Origin: Azolla caroliniana | Taxonomy: Eukaryota; Polypodiophyta | DNA: 64,000 nt | Reading direction: 5' to 3' | Assembly (NCBI GenBank): GCA_043228905.1 | Contig: JBHGNT010000003.1 | Coordinates: 4,898,001 to 4,962,000 of the forward strand | Shown here: piece after piece, positions 11,746-21,595 of the stretch | Numbering within the stretch: position 1 is the first letter of the stretch | Layout: every line of letters starts with the position of its first letter | Made by a program: the position numbers and the translations under genes | Notes under the pieces: generated by a model | What the model saw: the letters and a program-made list of their open reading frames with translations, nothing else | Told to the model about the DNA's origin: nothing | Database searches by the model: none

Positions 11746-11936
11746 ATACTTGGGCGCTATGGTGACGCAGTACATTAACAGAGTCCTTGAGAAAACCCAT
11801 TTGTACATGGTAAATGAAACAACATGTGTATCGATCCTTCAAGCATCTCACAAAGTATGGCTTAAGAAACTCGAATGTTCGTAGTTGAACTTTGATATTT
11901 GGATGCATTCGCCTGAACCTAATAAATAAATCGACT
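11746..11936 (-). pseudogene. T1 copy 2, remnant of exon b
   Basis: This is about 190 bp nearly identical to 1500-1682 of copy 1, encoding RRMHPNIKVQLRTFEFLKPY and a decayed CC-IYHV motif. The acceptor seen in copy 1 (GTAG|GTC) is changed here to GTAAGTC. It is cut off by the copia fragment at about 11745. Together with exon a at 21596-22267 it shows that the 8.96-kb transposon lies inside the T1 intron. Confidence 0.75.
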
Positions 11937-11939
11937 TAC

Positions 11940-12229
11940 GTATTAAAATGGAAATATTGATTAGCTCTATAGCTAAGTGGTAGTTAATTAGCTACTATCA
12001 AACATTAGTTGAGTAGCTAATTAGTTAACTGGTAGCTAATTAGCTACTACCATACTTTAGTTGAGTAGCTAATTAGCTACTACCATAGTTTAGTACACTA
12101 GTTAATTAGCTAAGTGGTAGATAATTAGCTACTACCATAGTTTAGTCCAGTAGCTTATTAGCTAAGTGGTAGGTAATTAGCTACTACCATACTTTAGTTG
12201 AGTAGCTAATTAGCTACTACCATAGTTTA
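11940..12229. repeat. Palindromic T1 intron repeat, copy 2, left part
   Basis: TAGCTAATTAGCTA-type repeats homologous to 1690-2019. The block ends ...CATAGTTTA at 12229, directly against the nested transposon. It resumes at 21192 with TTTAATACATTAGC. Confidence 0.9.
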
Positions 12230-12265
12230 AACACGTTCGCGTTCACAAGTGGAAGGATCGCGCAT
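12230..12265 (+). repeat. Left terminal inverted repeat
   Basis: 36 bp starting AACACGTTCGCG. The right-end repeat pairs with it at 35 of 36 positions. A TGGAAGGAT motif inside it is repeated just internally (about 12267-12276), a possible extra transposase contact. Confidence 0.9.
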
Positions 12266-12587
12266 AAATGGAAGGATAAGGGAAATTTTAGGGGTTTTTC
12301 AATGATTTTACAAAACACATTGATACCAGTATCATACATGTTCAAACATACTATGAAAAAGGTTAAAAATCCACTATTTTCGTGATTTAGAAGTAACTAA
12401 AAAAAGACGAATTTCAAAAAGATACATTCTCAATTTATATCACAAACTTTACAACCAATGTTATTTTATAAGAAACGATTTTTTAGAAATCATAAGAATT
12501 CAAAACACATGATTTTATATTACTCGATTTGTTACAAGCGGAATGTAGTTACACTTAATAGCCAAATATACATTCATGATCACTCCT
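12266..12587. other. Left subterminal region of the nested transposon
   Basis: 322 bp of AT-rich sequence between the left TIR and the transposase stop codon. It presumably holds the transposase 3' UTR. I see no ORF and no clear repeat beyond the duplicated TGGAAGGAT. Confidence 0.5.
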
Positions 12588-15368
12588 TTACGGAGAATCA
12601 CTACTATAACTAATATACAATGACGATTCCTCCTCATCATCCTCGGATGTACCAATCAGTGCATTATCTTCGTCATAAACCAAATGGTTTGACTCTAGAT
12701 TATATGTAGCAGATCTCGTTTGCCTTTGACTCGAGCCACCTTGTAGACCTGGTAATTTTTCTTTTATTATATCTATTGTTGACTTCCTTAATCGTCCGGC
12801 TTTTGTAAGTGTGAAGTCGTACACGATGATATCCACATCAGAGATATCAAGGGTCGAGGTGTTACGAATGTTTCGCTTCCTCTTCCTACCTCCCCTTCTT
12901 GTTTGGCATTCAATCATCTCCAATGTATACTTACCTGTAAAAGCATTTGCACTTCTAGTGTTGTACCAATGAACATTTATAGACTTGATCGTGTTTTCTA
13001 TTTCATGCATTAGCACTTCTAGAATTTTACCAACCCAAAATTGGTGGCCATGTGAGTTCTCATCAACCGGCGTTGCAATCAACATCCCCGCGGTGAGCTC
13101 TTGCAAATTTCCTTGCCATCTAGCTTCGGCTGCTTTGGTCATCCTTGGTCCCACATAAATGTCTCTTTGTTGTGGATGGACCAAGCTGTCATTAATCGCA
13201 TTTACTAGTTGCTCCGGACGTCTATTTACGCGATCATGTTGCAGCGACCATGTGAATGGCGTTTCCAAATTCCAATTATCAACAGATACACAATTGTCTA
13301 TAATTTCTTTCTGATCACTATAAAATACATCCCACCATGACGTGTCTTGTTGTGCGGCATATTTCTTGGCGGCCTCAATATGCTTTCTTTTTTCTTCTAA
13401 GGCTTGGAGCCATGACCGTTTTTGTTCTGATACCAAGTCGCTCTGCAACTGTCCTTTCTTCTCAATTGGCATTTGCTTAGCTCCATGGACAATTGTACTC
13501 GGCATACAAAGTAATAACTGGCAACCACCTTCAGGTTCCCATGTTGTAGAAGATGAATATTGTTTAGCATACAAAAGTGTAGAACCACTTATTCCATTTT
13601 TCTTTATAAAAAAAATGTGATTGAAACTTATATTGTTTAACTGAGCAAGCACTTTAACATTCCCACCACCCCCATCTAATATATATCTCTTAAATTCATA
13701 TACCTCCTTCAAGTGTAACACTTTTGGGCGTGGTGTATAAGCATCACAAATGACATCAAATAGTTTAGGTAAAGTGAAAGCATCATGCCGAGACAACTGT
13801 CTGGAGAATGTGCTAAACATCTTATCTATATGGTCATGTGTGTGGCCAACCAAAAGGAAATTGACTTTCACTTTCCTAAACAATTCTAGGTTGACCAACA
13901 TACTTAGATAGCCAAATACAGTTGAATTTTTGTTCTCTCTAGCAGTATTGTCCAATTGAATGTATAGAACAGGGGGGAAAGGTTGTCCCCAAGACATCAA
14001 AACTCGGTGAATCACTGTAACTGTTAGGTTAGGGTCATTGTGAACATTGGGGTAAGTAATGAAGACGTGAGGTCGAACAGACCTATTATAAGCCAAGCAT
14101 CCCACCAAGTGCATTTGAACAAGGCACTCATCATTGACATCTTTGGGGAGCCTCCGCATATGCGGCAAGCATGTCTTCTTCTGGTCCATGCCATCTATCA
14201 TTAAGCGCATGTATTGTTCGGGCCTTTTCAAACACTTCTCTCTATGATGCATCGCCTTCCTTTGTTCTAAGGATTGTGCCTCACGATGCTCTTGTAGTAA
14301 CTTCTTACTCGTATCCTTTTCCATTGATGTCTTTGCACCTTTAGCCAAACTTTTAAGATTTGCACAAATGTAGCAATACCCCATACGTACTTTACGAGGA
14401 ATAATAACATTTGAAAACCGAGCTCTCCATAATCTTGTGAATTGGCTATATGTGATAGACTTATTACGTGAGCCCAGCATATCAGATCCATAGACATCAT
14501 AAACTTCCCGACGTGTATAATTATCAGAAAGATGCATCCTACCTGTAGTGGGCATTACTTCACAATTTAACTGAAAGTAAGTTTTCATCCAGCCAATAGC
14601 TAGTCTTCCAATTGCACCTTTCACACTTGGAACCTCTTTACAATTGAGCATCTGATCCCCGCTAAGTAGACGTTGTTGTACTCTATGTAGCCGCATGTTA
14701 CTAACACATAACGCAATTTTGAATGCAACTCTACATATCTGTTGCGCATGGAAGATATAATACTCGAATGATACTTTGATCCCCGTACATTTGTCAAATA
14801 CTAGTTGCATATGTGACCCGAGGTAAGTGTCTTGCTCATCACCGGTCATCGAAAAATAGTATCGCCTTAATTCTCGCAACTTTGATTTTCCAATCATAGA
14901 CATACAACCACAGGCACAACATATTTTGTTGACATCAAATCCAATCTGTTTATCTGATGTCACCAAGCTAAATCTAGCTAGACGAATTCTTCGTGGGATT
15001 CTTCTAATATGCATAGGGCTCCCAGATTTCTCTTCCTGCATAGAGGTTGGTGTAACCTTGTTACAGTCTAATTCTTTGTTGTGACCATCGCCAATGTTAT
15101 TCAATGTTTCCTGGGCACTTCCTTCATTCTCGGTATCTTTATTAATATCGTATTCTTCAATAGAGAACTCTTCACATGTGTCATTATTTACATTCCCTGT
15201 AGATGAGCTCAGACAATATTCTTCGATAGAATATGGTGAGTCGGTCGACAGACAATATTCTTCAATCGAATATGGTGACTCTGTTGACAAACAATACTCT
15301 TCAGTAGAAAACGATGGGTCTGATGACAAACAATATTCTTCAATCGAGAACGGTGAATCTTCACTCAT
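12588..15368 (-). CDS. Transposase-like protein, DDD type (926 aa), intact
   Basis: A single uninterrupted ORF. The N-terminus has four 13-aa repeats of (S/T)(I/T)EEYCLS-type sequence (residues about 7-58) plus a degenerate fifth. A Cys-rich segment follows (KICCACGC). The central region has MIDGMDQKK (D392, D395), LDNTARENKN (D473) and GHTHDHIDKMFS (D512, D515). This spacing and the wording of these blocks are those of a transposase-like family seen in many plant and animal genomes, related in my judgement to the DUF7869 group. The three acidic sites are the likely RNase-H-fold metal ligands. A basic KRKRN tract lies near the C-terminus. The ATG at 15368 is the first in frame, directly before the repeats. 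The gene shares a roughly 840-bp divergent promoter region with the methyltransferase gene. Catalytic activity is inferred. Confidence 0.8.
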   Translation of the reverse strand: MSEDSPFSIEEYCLSSDPSFSTEEYCLSTESPYSIEEYCLSTDSPYSIEEYCLSSSTGNVNNDTCEEFSIEEYDINKDTENEGSAQETLNNIGDGHNKELDCNKVTPTSMQEEKSGSPMHIRRIPRRIRLARFSLVTSDKQIGFDVNKICCACGCMSMIGKSKLRELRRYYFSMTGDEQDTYLGSHMQLVFDKCTGIKVSFEYYIFHAQQICRVAFKIALCVSNMRLHRVQQRLLSGDQMLNCKEVPSVKGAIGRLAIGWMKTYFQLNCEVMPTTGRMHLSDNYTRREVYDVYGSDMLGSRNKSITYSQFTRLWRARFSNVIIPRKVRMGYCYICANLKSLAKGAKTSMEKDTSKKLLQEHREAQSLEQRKAMHHREKCLKRPEQYMRLMIDGMDQKKTCLPHMRRLPKDVNDECLVQMHLVGCLAYNRSVRPHVFITYPNVHNDPNLTVTVIHRVLMSWGQPFPPVLYIQLDNTARENKNSTVFGYLSMLVNLELFRKVKVNFLLVGHTHDHIDKMFSTFSRQLSRHDAFTLPKLFDVICDAYTPRPKVLHLKEVYEFKRYILDGGGGNVKVLAQLNNISFNHIFFIKKNGISGSTLLYAKQYSSSTTWEPEGGCQLLLCMPSTIVHGAKQMPIEKKGQLQSDLVSEQKRSWLQALEEKRKHIEAAKKYAAQQDTSWWDVFYSDQKEIIDNCVSVDNWNLETPFTWSLQHDRVNRRPEQLVNAINDSLVHPQQRDIYVGPRMTKAAEARWQGNLQELTAGMLIATPVDENSHGHQFWVGKILEVLMHEIENTIKSINVHWYNTRSANAFTGKYTLEMIECQTRRGGRKRKRNIRNTSTLDISDVDIIVYDFTLTKAGRLRKSTIDIIKEKLPGLQGGSSQRQTRSATYNLESNHLVYDEDNALIGTSEDDEEESSLYISYSSDSP

Positions 15369-16211
15369 GGCTTAAGGTCTAGAGAGGGCTCTCTAAGTTA
15401 TAGGCTTAGGGTAAGGAAAAAAACTAATAAGCTCCTCTCTAAACATATACTCCTCTCTAAACATAAACTTCTCTCTAAACAAAAGCCAAATCAATAGAAT
15501 GTCTATATTATGTAATATTCTATTAATACAATACATCAAAAAATTATTTTTAATAAAGTAATTGTACTTAAAATATCAATTATTATATAAACTAGATCTA
15601 TATAAAGTTAAATCAAGTAAAATATAAAACTAATCATTAACAAGCCATGAATATGTTGGATTAATGTTAAAATCATTGGCTAATTAATGGCACCCATTTT
15701 GATATAGAACGTCTCACTCATTGGTTCTTTAATGCTCACCATTTTAAATATTAGACTTATCAATCATTGGTTAATTTATGCCCACATCTTTAATACACAA
15801 CATTTGAGAGTCATAAAAATTGTTGCTTTTAGTAATCAATCATTGGTACATTCATGAACCTCTATCATTGTCTCATTCATAACCTTTGAAGTCATTGTAG
15901 GTTGTTATGACTATAAAAGATTGATCAATATGGTAGTTTGACTTTGTAATCATTAATACAATCATAAGTTCCTCTAGTTAATGTGACTATGGTTACCAAC
16001 TAACTATCCTCAAAGTTACCAACCTTGGTTAAGGTGACTATGGTTACTTTAACCAATGTGTTCAATCCCTATAAATAGGAAGACCTCGTCATATTTCACT
16101 CACCAGAGCGTACAGAGCGTACAGAACGTACAGAGCACACAGAGCACACAAAGCACACAGAGCACAAAGCACGAAAGCGCGATCTTCGCCTCCACTTCCA
16201 CACGATCAACC
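15369..16211. promoter_or_regulatory. Divergent promoter region of the nested transposon
   Basis: Plus direction (methyltransferase): CCAAT at about 16053, TATAAATA at 16070-16077, then a leader ending at the ATG at 16212. Minus direction (transposase): several CATTGG motifs (about 15672, 15718, 15766 and 15838), read as CCAAT on the minus strand, and a leader with three CTCTCTAAAC repeats (about 15436-15480). GTGACTATGGTTAC is repeated at 15983 and 16034, 51 bp apart, the same spacing as the palindromes in the downstream intron. Promoter function is inferred from these motifs. Confidence 0.6.
16104..16166 (+). repeat. Seven 9-bp repeats in the methyltransferase leader
   Basis: Seven tandem units of CAGAGCGTA drifting to CAGAGCACA, 27-34 bp downstream of the TATA box, so around or just after the expected transcription start. 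The period preserves reading frame with the downstream ATG, but the only upstream in-frame ATG (16056) precedes the TATA box and is unlikely to be used. Confidence 0.8.
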
Positions 16212-19200
16212 ATGTCTTCAAAGAGAATCGAGCGCGAGGACTCCAGGTAGGCCTCTGACACTGTGGACATTTTTGTAAATATGTTTCGTTTCTCAAGAAC
16301 TCGATACGCCATATCGAGTTCATGTATACAATACAAATATTTATACATGAACTCGATACGGCGTATCGAGTTCATAATTTAATTTTGCTTTTTATACAGG
16401 AACTCGATACGCCGTATCGAGTTCGTGTTTAAAGTTTGGATTTTAAACAGGAACTCGATACGCCGTATCGAGTTCCTGTATATAAGAAGGCTTTGAGAGA
16501 GAAAAATTGTATTTTTGGGGTAACAAATAATTTTGGGATGGAAAAGATATCAAATTGTCTGGCAAAATCAGTCTTTTTATGTTGGCTTTCCTTACTTTTA
16601 AAAAAAAACATGCTCTAATTATAGGTGTTTGATGACCTACTTTAGCTTAAAATAGTAGAAAATGATCCACAAATTGCCTTTACGATAGCAAATTCTCGTC
16701 AATATAGGTTTGGAATCTATATAAGTCATACCTACTATTTAAAAGAATATATAACCCTTTTTACTTATTACGATATATATTTTCTAGGTTGAATAGCCCT
16801 GCCTATAATAGATTTTTGAATATAGGATTGCTCCTGGGAACTGTTCTTCATGTTAATATGCAACCTTAATCTACGTGACTACCTAACTTATGTTTTTGCA
16901 TATACTTTCTTAAATAGGTCGTTTGAAAACCTGTCGGACCGACCGGTGAAGAAAATAAAGCTTCGCATACAAGGTTCTCCAATCGAAGCCCAGACCAAGG
17001 TAGCTCCTGAGACCATGAAGAGAGGAAAAAAGCTTCTCTTTAACGAAGAGACAAAATCTCAGCCACATAGTGATGTTAGCCAAAAGAAACTTGTCGCCAC
17101 TACTGGAGGTGAAGACCTTCCTGACCGAGATCTAACGGATAAGGAATGGTGTATGCAATATGTCGACTCAAAGAAAAAAGTCGTATTGTATACAGCAAAG
17201 AAGAAGGGTGAGGGGCAGCTTGGAAAGGAAACCCCATTTATGTATAGCCGTATTCTACGATTTGACTACGAAGATGCAGATTTGGCCAACATACTGGTAA
17301 TGATAGAGTGCTCCAAGGGGGTACGTAAAGTGTTCCTTTCAGAAGACCTTTTAGTAAAGGAATCTTGTGGGCCAGAAGTGTTCAAAAAAGCACTTGATAG
17401 CTCACAAAACCTTATTGTTACCTTGAGGCCTTATATACAAGGCCATGTAACTCTAAGAGATGAAGTGCCCTCCCCATTGAAGCCAACAAAAAAGGTTTCC
17501 AAAGTCCAGTCAAGACCAGCAAAGAAGAAGACAACGAAAATGTCGGATACGGATTCAACAAGTGAAAACGAAGAGGAGGATAATAAGGGGATGCCAGGAG
17601 CTGAGCTGGCCTCGGGTGTTTTGTCATCCGAGCAGAATAAAATAAGGAGAGAGTTAATGCAACGGAAGCTGGTCAGGAAAGGGCAAGTATTTAATTTGCC
17701 TATAACACACATCCATCGGCCCCCTATTGATGAAAAAACAGGTCGAAGACCACTTGAGATTAGAGAGCCTCACCACATGCATGTTCAAAATCTCAAGAAA
17801 AAAATGAAAATTAATCCTCATGCCACTGTGGTGCCTTTTATTGTTATGGTAGATCCTGAAGAATGTGAAACCATTGAAGATTTTGATATTAGAAAACATG
17901 ATCAATATAATTATTTTGTCATTGGTGGATCGCATTCAGCAGAGGCACGTCGGCAACTTGTGAGAGAACATCCAACCACTTTCTTCTTCAAGTATGCCGA
18001 GTGCAAAATTTATGTTGGGCTCACAACCGAGGAGGCTAAGCTGTTGGCATGGGACCATAATAATGATAATGACTATAGGCAGAAAATGTCGTCCATTGAG
18101 CGTATACGGTTCTTCCACCACGAGTATTTAGATGTGAAACAAAAGTTTGGTGTGAAGTTACATCCAGGCCTTCGACGTCAATGTCTGCATGAAGTCGGCA
18201 TTGTGGTAGATGATAATGTTAGGTCCGATGGTCTTCGAAAGTATGAGTCTTGGTTTCAATTGGCGTTTAGAGATGGAGAAGTATGGGACCTACAAGATCA
18301 AATTTTCTCAATGTGGGAGAATAAGGAGGTAAAGGGTCAACGACAAAAGAAATGTAGGGTTGACCCTCAACTAGAGTTAAAGTCACAAGCCGCCAAGAAA
18401 ATTGACTTGACAATTGAAGAAGCGGCAGATGACATGAAGCTGTCTCTATGGAGAGCGATGCAAGGTATTAAGGATGAGCAGCTTCTTGTGTTGGTTTTGT
18501 CAAGGGTTGTGGCGAAAGATTTAAGCCTTGAAGAAATGGTCACTGAGTTCAATAAGTAAGTCCCTCAAATACTAAAATTGTAGTCTATCTGGTGTAATTC
18601 AAAGTTCTAATCTTGATTTCTAATTTTACAGTCATAAGGTGTACATGAAGATCCAAGAAGTTATGATGAAACAACTTGGATGTATAACTTGGGAACAAGT
18701 GACCGAGGATTATCCTCTAACGTCTTCGTATAAGGCGTTATCAGAGTATTTTATTGCATTCAAGGATTGGGTTAGTATTCATGTTTTTTCATTACCCTTT
18801 CATCATATGTAGAGCTTGTATAATAATACCTAATGTCCTATTGCTTCTATTAGAAACCGTGTCGAGGCAAGAAACAAGGAGAAGTTAAGGATATACACGA
18901 TTTCCCTACATCCTTCCTTGCACATCTCGAACGAGCCAGAAAAGAAAAGGATCGTCGCTTAGTCAAGGCGTACGAAATGGAGGAAGATGGCTCCTTTAAA
19001 ATATTTAGCCACAAAAAAGATATTACAAGAGATCTTTACTACAATGTGGTTTGCGGTGATGTCATCGACTTGATCCAGAAGGTGCCAAAGAAGGAATATA
19101 CGCTAATGATTGCGTATATTCCTTACGGATTTCGAATGGTTGGGTCATCATACGACGATGAACCGTTTAGGTTTAAACAATTGGAGAAGATGGTCAAGGA

Positions 19201-20143
19201 TTTCGCTGAGCTAACGACCGCATCCTTGTGGCGAATAGTTGTCTTTCATAGTATGGACCAAGGGTACTCGGTAGCTCAAGCTTTGAGATCTCGTTGCCAT
19301 GGCATCGAGAACCTTGCATGGTAAGGATTATTTATAGGTGTCTTTCACTATATTGCATTTCTTAAGGTTGTTGAATCTATTCTTAACTCGATGAATTATT
19401 TTTTATAGGATCAAGACCAATGTAAATAGAGGGCCAACTTTTCGGTTCGTTAATGCCATTGAATACATAACGGTTGGCTACTTCGATGAAATTAAGAAAC
19501 AGAGAATCAAAGAGCATTCTAATGAAGTGGGAGGTTCAAATCTGTTGGTATATCCAGCAGTGACTCGGAAATTGCGACATGTCACCACGACAGAACGGGG
19601 ACTTGTCAACCCATACCAAAAACCTCAACGACTTATGATGCGCTTGATCGAGATGTTTTCTATCAAAGGAGACTAGATATTAGATCTCTTTTCTGGCACA
19701 AGTATTCCTCGAACTAGGGTAACGATCTTGAGATAACCAATCACTTTTTTTTCATTTGACAACTAAATCTTCTTGTTACTTACATCACAGGAACTACGTC
19801 AGCATGTGCATTGAAGCTGTTTAGAAATACAGTTGCATTGGAGAAGGACGAGGACCAAGTTATATTTATTAATATGCGGATTAAGGCTTTGTGGGAGTGC
19901 CCAGACCAGGATGAGGAGGTCGGTGCAAAGAACCTCGCCAATACAGAAAGGTTTCAACCTGCTTCGCGAGAGCCTATTCCTCCGTTAGCCGGCGAACTGG
20001 GGGAGCTAATAGAGCTTGATGATGAGCTTATAGAAGATATTTCGTTGGCTCGGCTAACAGGGGAAACCAATGCACGTATAGCCGAAGACAGTTCTACACA
20101 AGATGATGAAGAAAATGACGTTGATGAATTGATTGCTATGTAA
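16212..20143 (+). pseudogene. ParB-like domain plus beta-class amino-DNA-methyltransferase gene, six exons, one nonsense codon
   Basis: Exons: 16212-16246, 16918-18555, 18632-18770, 18854-19320, 19409-19701, 19791-20143. All introns are GT-AG and phases agree, giving 974 codons. Residues about 271-420 resemble a ParB/sulfiredoxin-type domain (FVIGGSHSAEARRQL, then LAWDHNNDNDYRQ). Residues from about 668 form a methyltransferase: IPYGF (motif IV, 693-697), KPQRLMMRLIEMFS (motif X) and ILDLFSGT...TTSACALKLF (motif I). The order IV-X-I is that of beta-class N6-adenine or N4-cytosine enzymes; the target base cannot be told. An acidic tail ends the protein. Codon 849 is TAG (19674-19676), where the family normally has Trp (KGDW). 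The exon 5/6 join reads SGTRTT rather than SGTGTT, and motif IV has Tyr692 where Asp/Asn/Ser is usual. This copy is therefore probably inactive, or the TAG is bypassed. Confidence 0.8.
16297..16475. promoter_or_regulatory. Array of four 25-bp palindromes at 51-52-bp spacing in intron 1 of the methyltransferase gene
   Basis: Copies lie at 16297-16321, 16349-16373, 16400-16424 and 16451-16475. Each is GAACTCGATAC, a 3-bp centre (GCC or GGC), then GTATCGAGTTC; only copy 1 has a single arm change (ATATCGAGTTC). Start-to-start distances are 52, 51 and 51 bp, close to five helical turns, so all sites face one side of the DNA. The spacer between sites 1 and 2 extends the symmetry (TTCATGTATA against TATACATGAA). 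Palindromes this well kept in an intron suggest binding by a dimer. Candidates are the ParB-like domain or the transposase of the same element; the partner is a hypothesis. Confidence 0.75.
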
Positions 20144-21155
20144 TAGACTCTATGAAGAATATGACACTGACGATTTGTTAAGATTTCACATTTTTAATAC
20201 AAATTTTGGGTTTTACCTAGTGGATTCTATTCTTTATAATCTTCTATATGTTTCAATTTTATTTTTATATACTTGATTAGTAGATTTATGACATTGGTTT
20301 CACCGCGTGCATAGCTGACTACCAAACTTATGGAGAAACATGAACTAGTTTAAATGGAGGCTGATTTTGGTCCAAGCTAACCTTAACAGAACATGGCCCT
20401 ATAATTGTTGCCATGACTGTCCATGTTGTTATTATGGATCTTTGTCTTCTATTGTTAAAACTATTATGTTTCTATTCCATTGCTGCTTAGATTGTGTAGT
20501 GTGTTGATAATGGTTCCAGTTGCGTTATCGTTCGGAGTTTGATCTTGTGTGAATCACCTAAGCAATAGAGTAGACCAATTTTAAATACAGGTATGAAAGC
20601 CTAATAGGTTTGTTATTTCCACGACCTTATCCTAAAGTTCACTGCCTTACATTGTGCACAATTATATACACATATGGTTTGATCCCATATGAACAAACTG
20701 AGGAATAGATTAGATCAACTTTAAATACAAGTATTGAATACTTTAATAAGTTAGTTATTCCAATCACTTATCCTAATGTGCACTATCCTACATTTTCCAC
20801 AATTACATACATGCACGTATGGGTCAAAGTATAAATTATATCTCATTTTATTAGTATGGATACAAGTACACCTCATATTTTTGTAAAACTTACCTAATTA
20901 ATATAAGTCTTTAAGTTAGTCTTTCCCTTGTCGCACAGTAGTGCCATATTGAGCCATAGTTGAACTTTATTATGCCTACATTAACTTATCAACATGTCTA
21001 AACTTGCATGATTTCTAATGATCTCCACTCGTAGATCTATCATGTATTTTTATATTTGCAAATTCTGATCAAGTTGAGGAACATGTGATACTAGTGCATC
21101 CAATTTTTGTAGAGAGGGTGTATTTGCTTCGTTTTAAGAAGATTCTACAAGTGGA
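20144..21155. other. Right subterminal region with an old 145-bp tandem duplication
   Basis: There is no ORF between the methyltransferase stop and the right TIR. About 20537-20680 and 20680-20825 are two diverged copies: both have GTTTGATC, a polymorphic middle, TTTAAATACA(A/G)GTAT, then CTTATCCTAA and CACAATTA. It may act as a 3' UTR or as subterminal binding sequence. Confidence 0.6.
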
Positions 21156-21191
21156 ATGCGCAATCCTTCCACTTGTGAACGCGAACGTGTT
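21156..21191 (-). repeat. Right terminal inverted repeat
   Basis: Ends ...CGCGAACGTGTT and is followed by the TSD TTTA. ACAAGTGGA at about 21147-21155 forms an additional small inverted repeat with TCCACTTGT inside the TIR. Confidence 0.9.
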
Positions 21192-21595
21192 TTTAATACA
21201 TTAGCTAAATGGTAGCTAAATAGTTTATTACAGTATATAATTACCTAAGTGGTAGGTAATTAGCTACTAGCATAGTTTAATACAATAGCTAATTAGCTAA
21301 GTGGTAGCTAATTAGCTACCATCATAGTTTAGTACAATAGCTAATTAGCGAAGTGGTAGCTAATTAGCTACTACCATAGTTTAGTACAATAGCTAATTAG
21401 CTACTAGCATACTCTACTAATTAGCTATTTTGATATACTTAGGGAGCTAATTAGCTATTACTAGTAGCTAGTTAGCTATGGGCATATTTTGAGGTAGGTA
21501 ATTAGCTATTCGGTTATGGTCATATTCAGAGGTAGCTAATAAGCTAACTAACTAAGCTCAAAAGTCAAAACAAATGTTGAGATAAATGTAAATAC
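21192..21595. repeat. Palindromic T1 intron repeat, copy 2, right part
   Basis: Continues the TAGCTAATTAGCTA array after the insertion, homologous to 2016-2486 of copy 1 with some units missing. The first four bases, TTTA, are the second copy of the target duplication. Confidence 0.9.

Larger units (their letters stand above)
12230..21191. mobile_element. Nested TIR transposon with transposase and DNA methyltransferase genes (8,962 bp)
   Basis: The element begins AACACGTTCGCGTTCACAAG and ends with its inverse. The 36-bp TIRs differ at one base (C at 12259 against T in the inverted right end, a CpG-to-TpG type change). TTTA is duplicated at 12226-12229 and 21192-21195. The empty site CATAGTTTAATAC in T1 copy 1 (about 2012-2024) confirms both ends and the 4-bp TSD. 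Cargo is two divergent genes: an intact transposase-like ORF on the minus strand and a spliced ParB-like/methyltransferase gene on the plus strand. Near-perfect TIRs, an exact TSD and an intact 926-aa ORF point to recent insertion. The superfamily is unassigned; the 4-bp TSD and TIR do not let me name one. Confidence 0.9.

Noticed and set aside
16056-16250. Short ORF starting upstream of the methyltransferase exon 1 and in frame with it
   Set aside because: Its ATG lies 14 bp upstream of the TATA box, so transcripts should not contain it; the ATG at 16212 is preferred.
16297-16475. CRISPR-like look of evenly spaced repeats
   Set aside because: Only four palindromes in a plant transposon intron, spacers are not unique sequences of foreign type, and no cas-like gene is present.
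12588-21191. Possibility that the methyltransferase is a host gene and the TIRs are coincidental
   Set aside because: The empty site in T1 copy 1 matches the flanks exactly, so the whole 8.96 kb arrived as one insertion.
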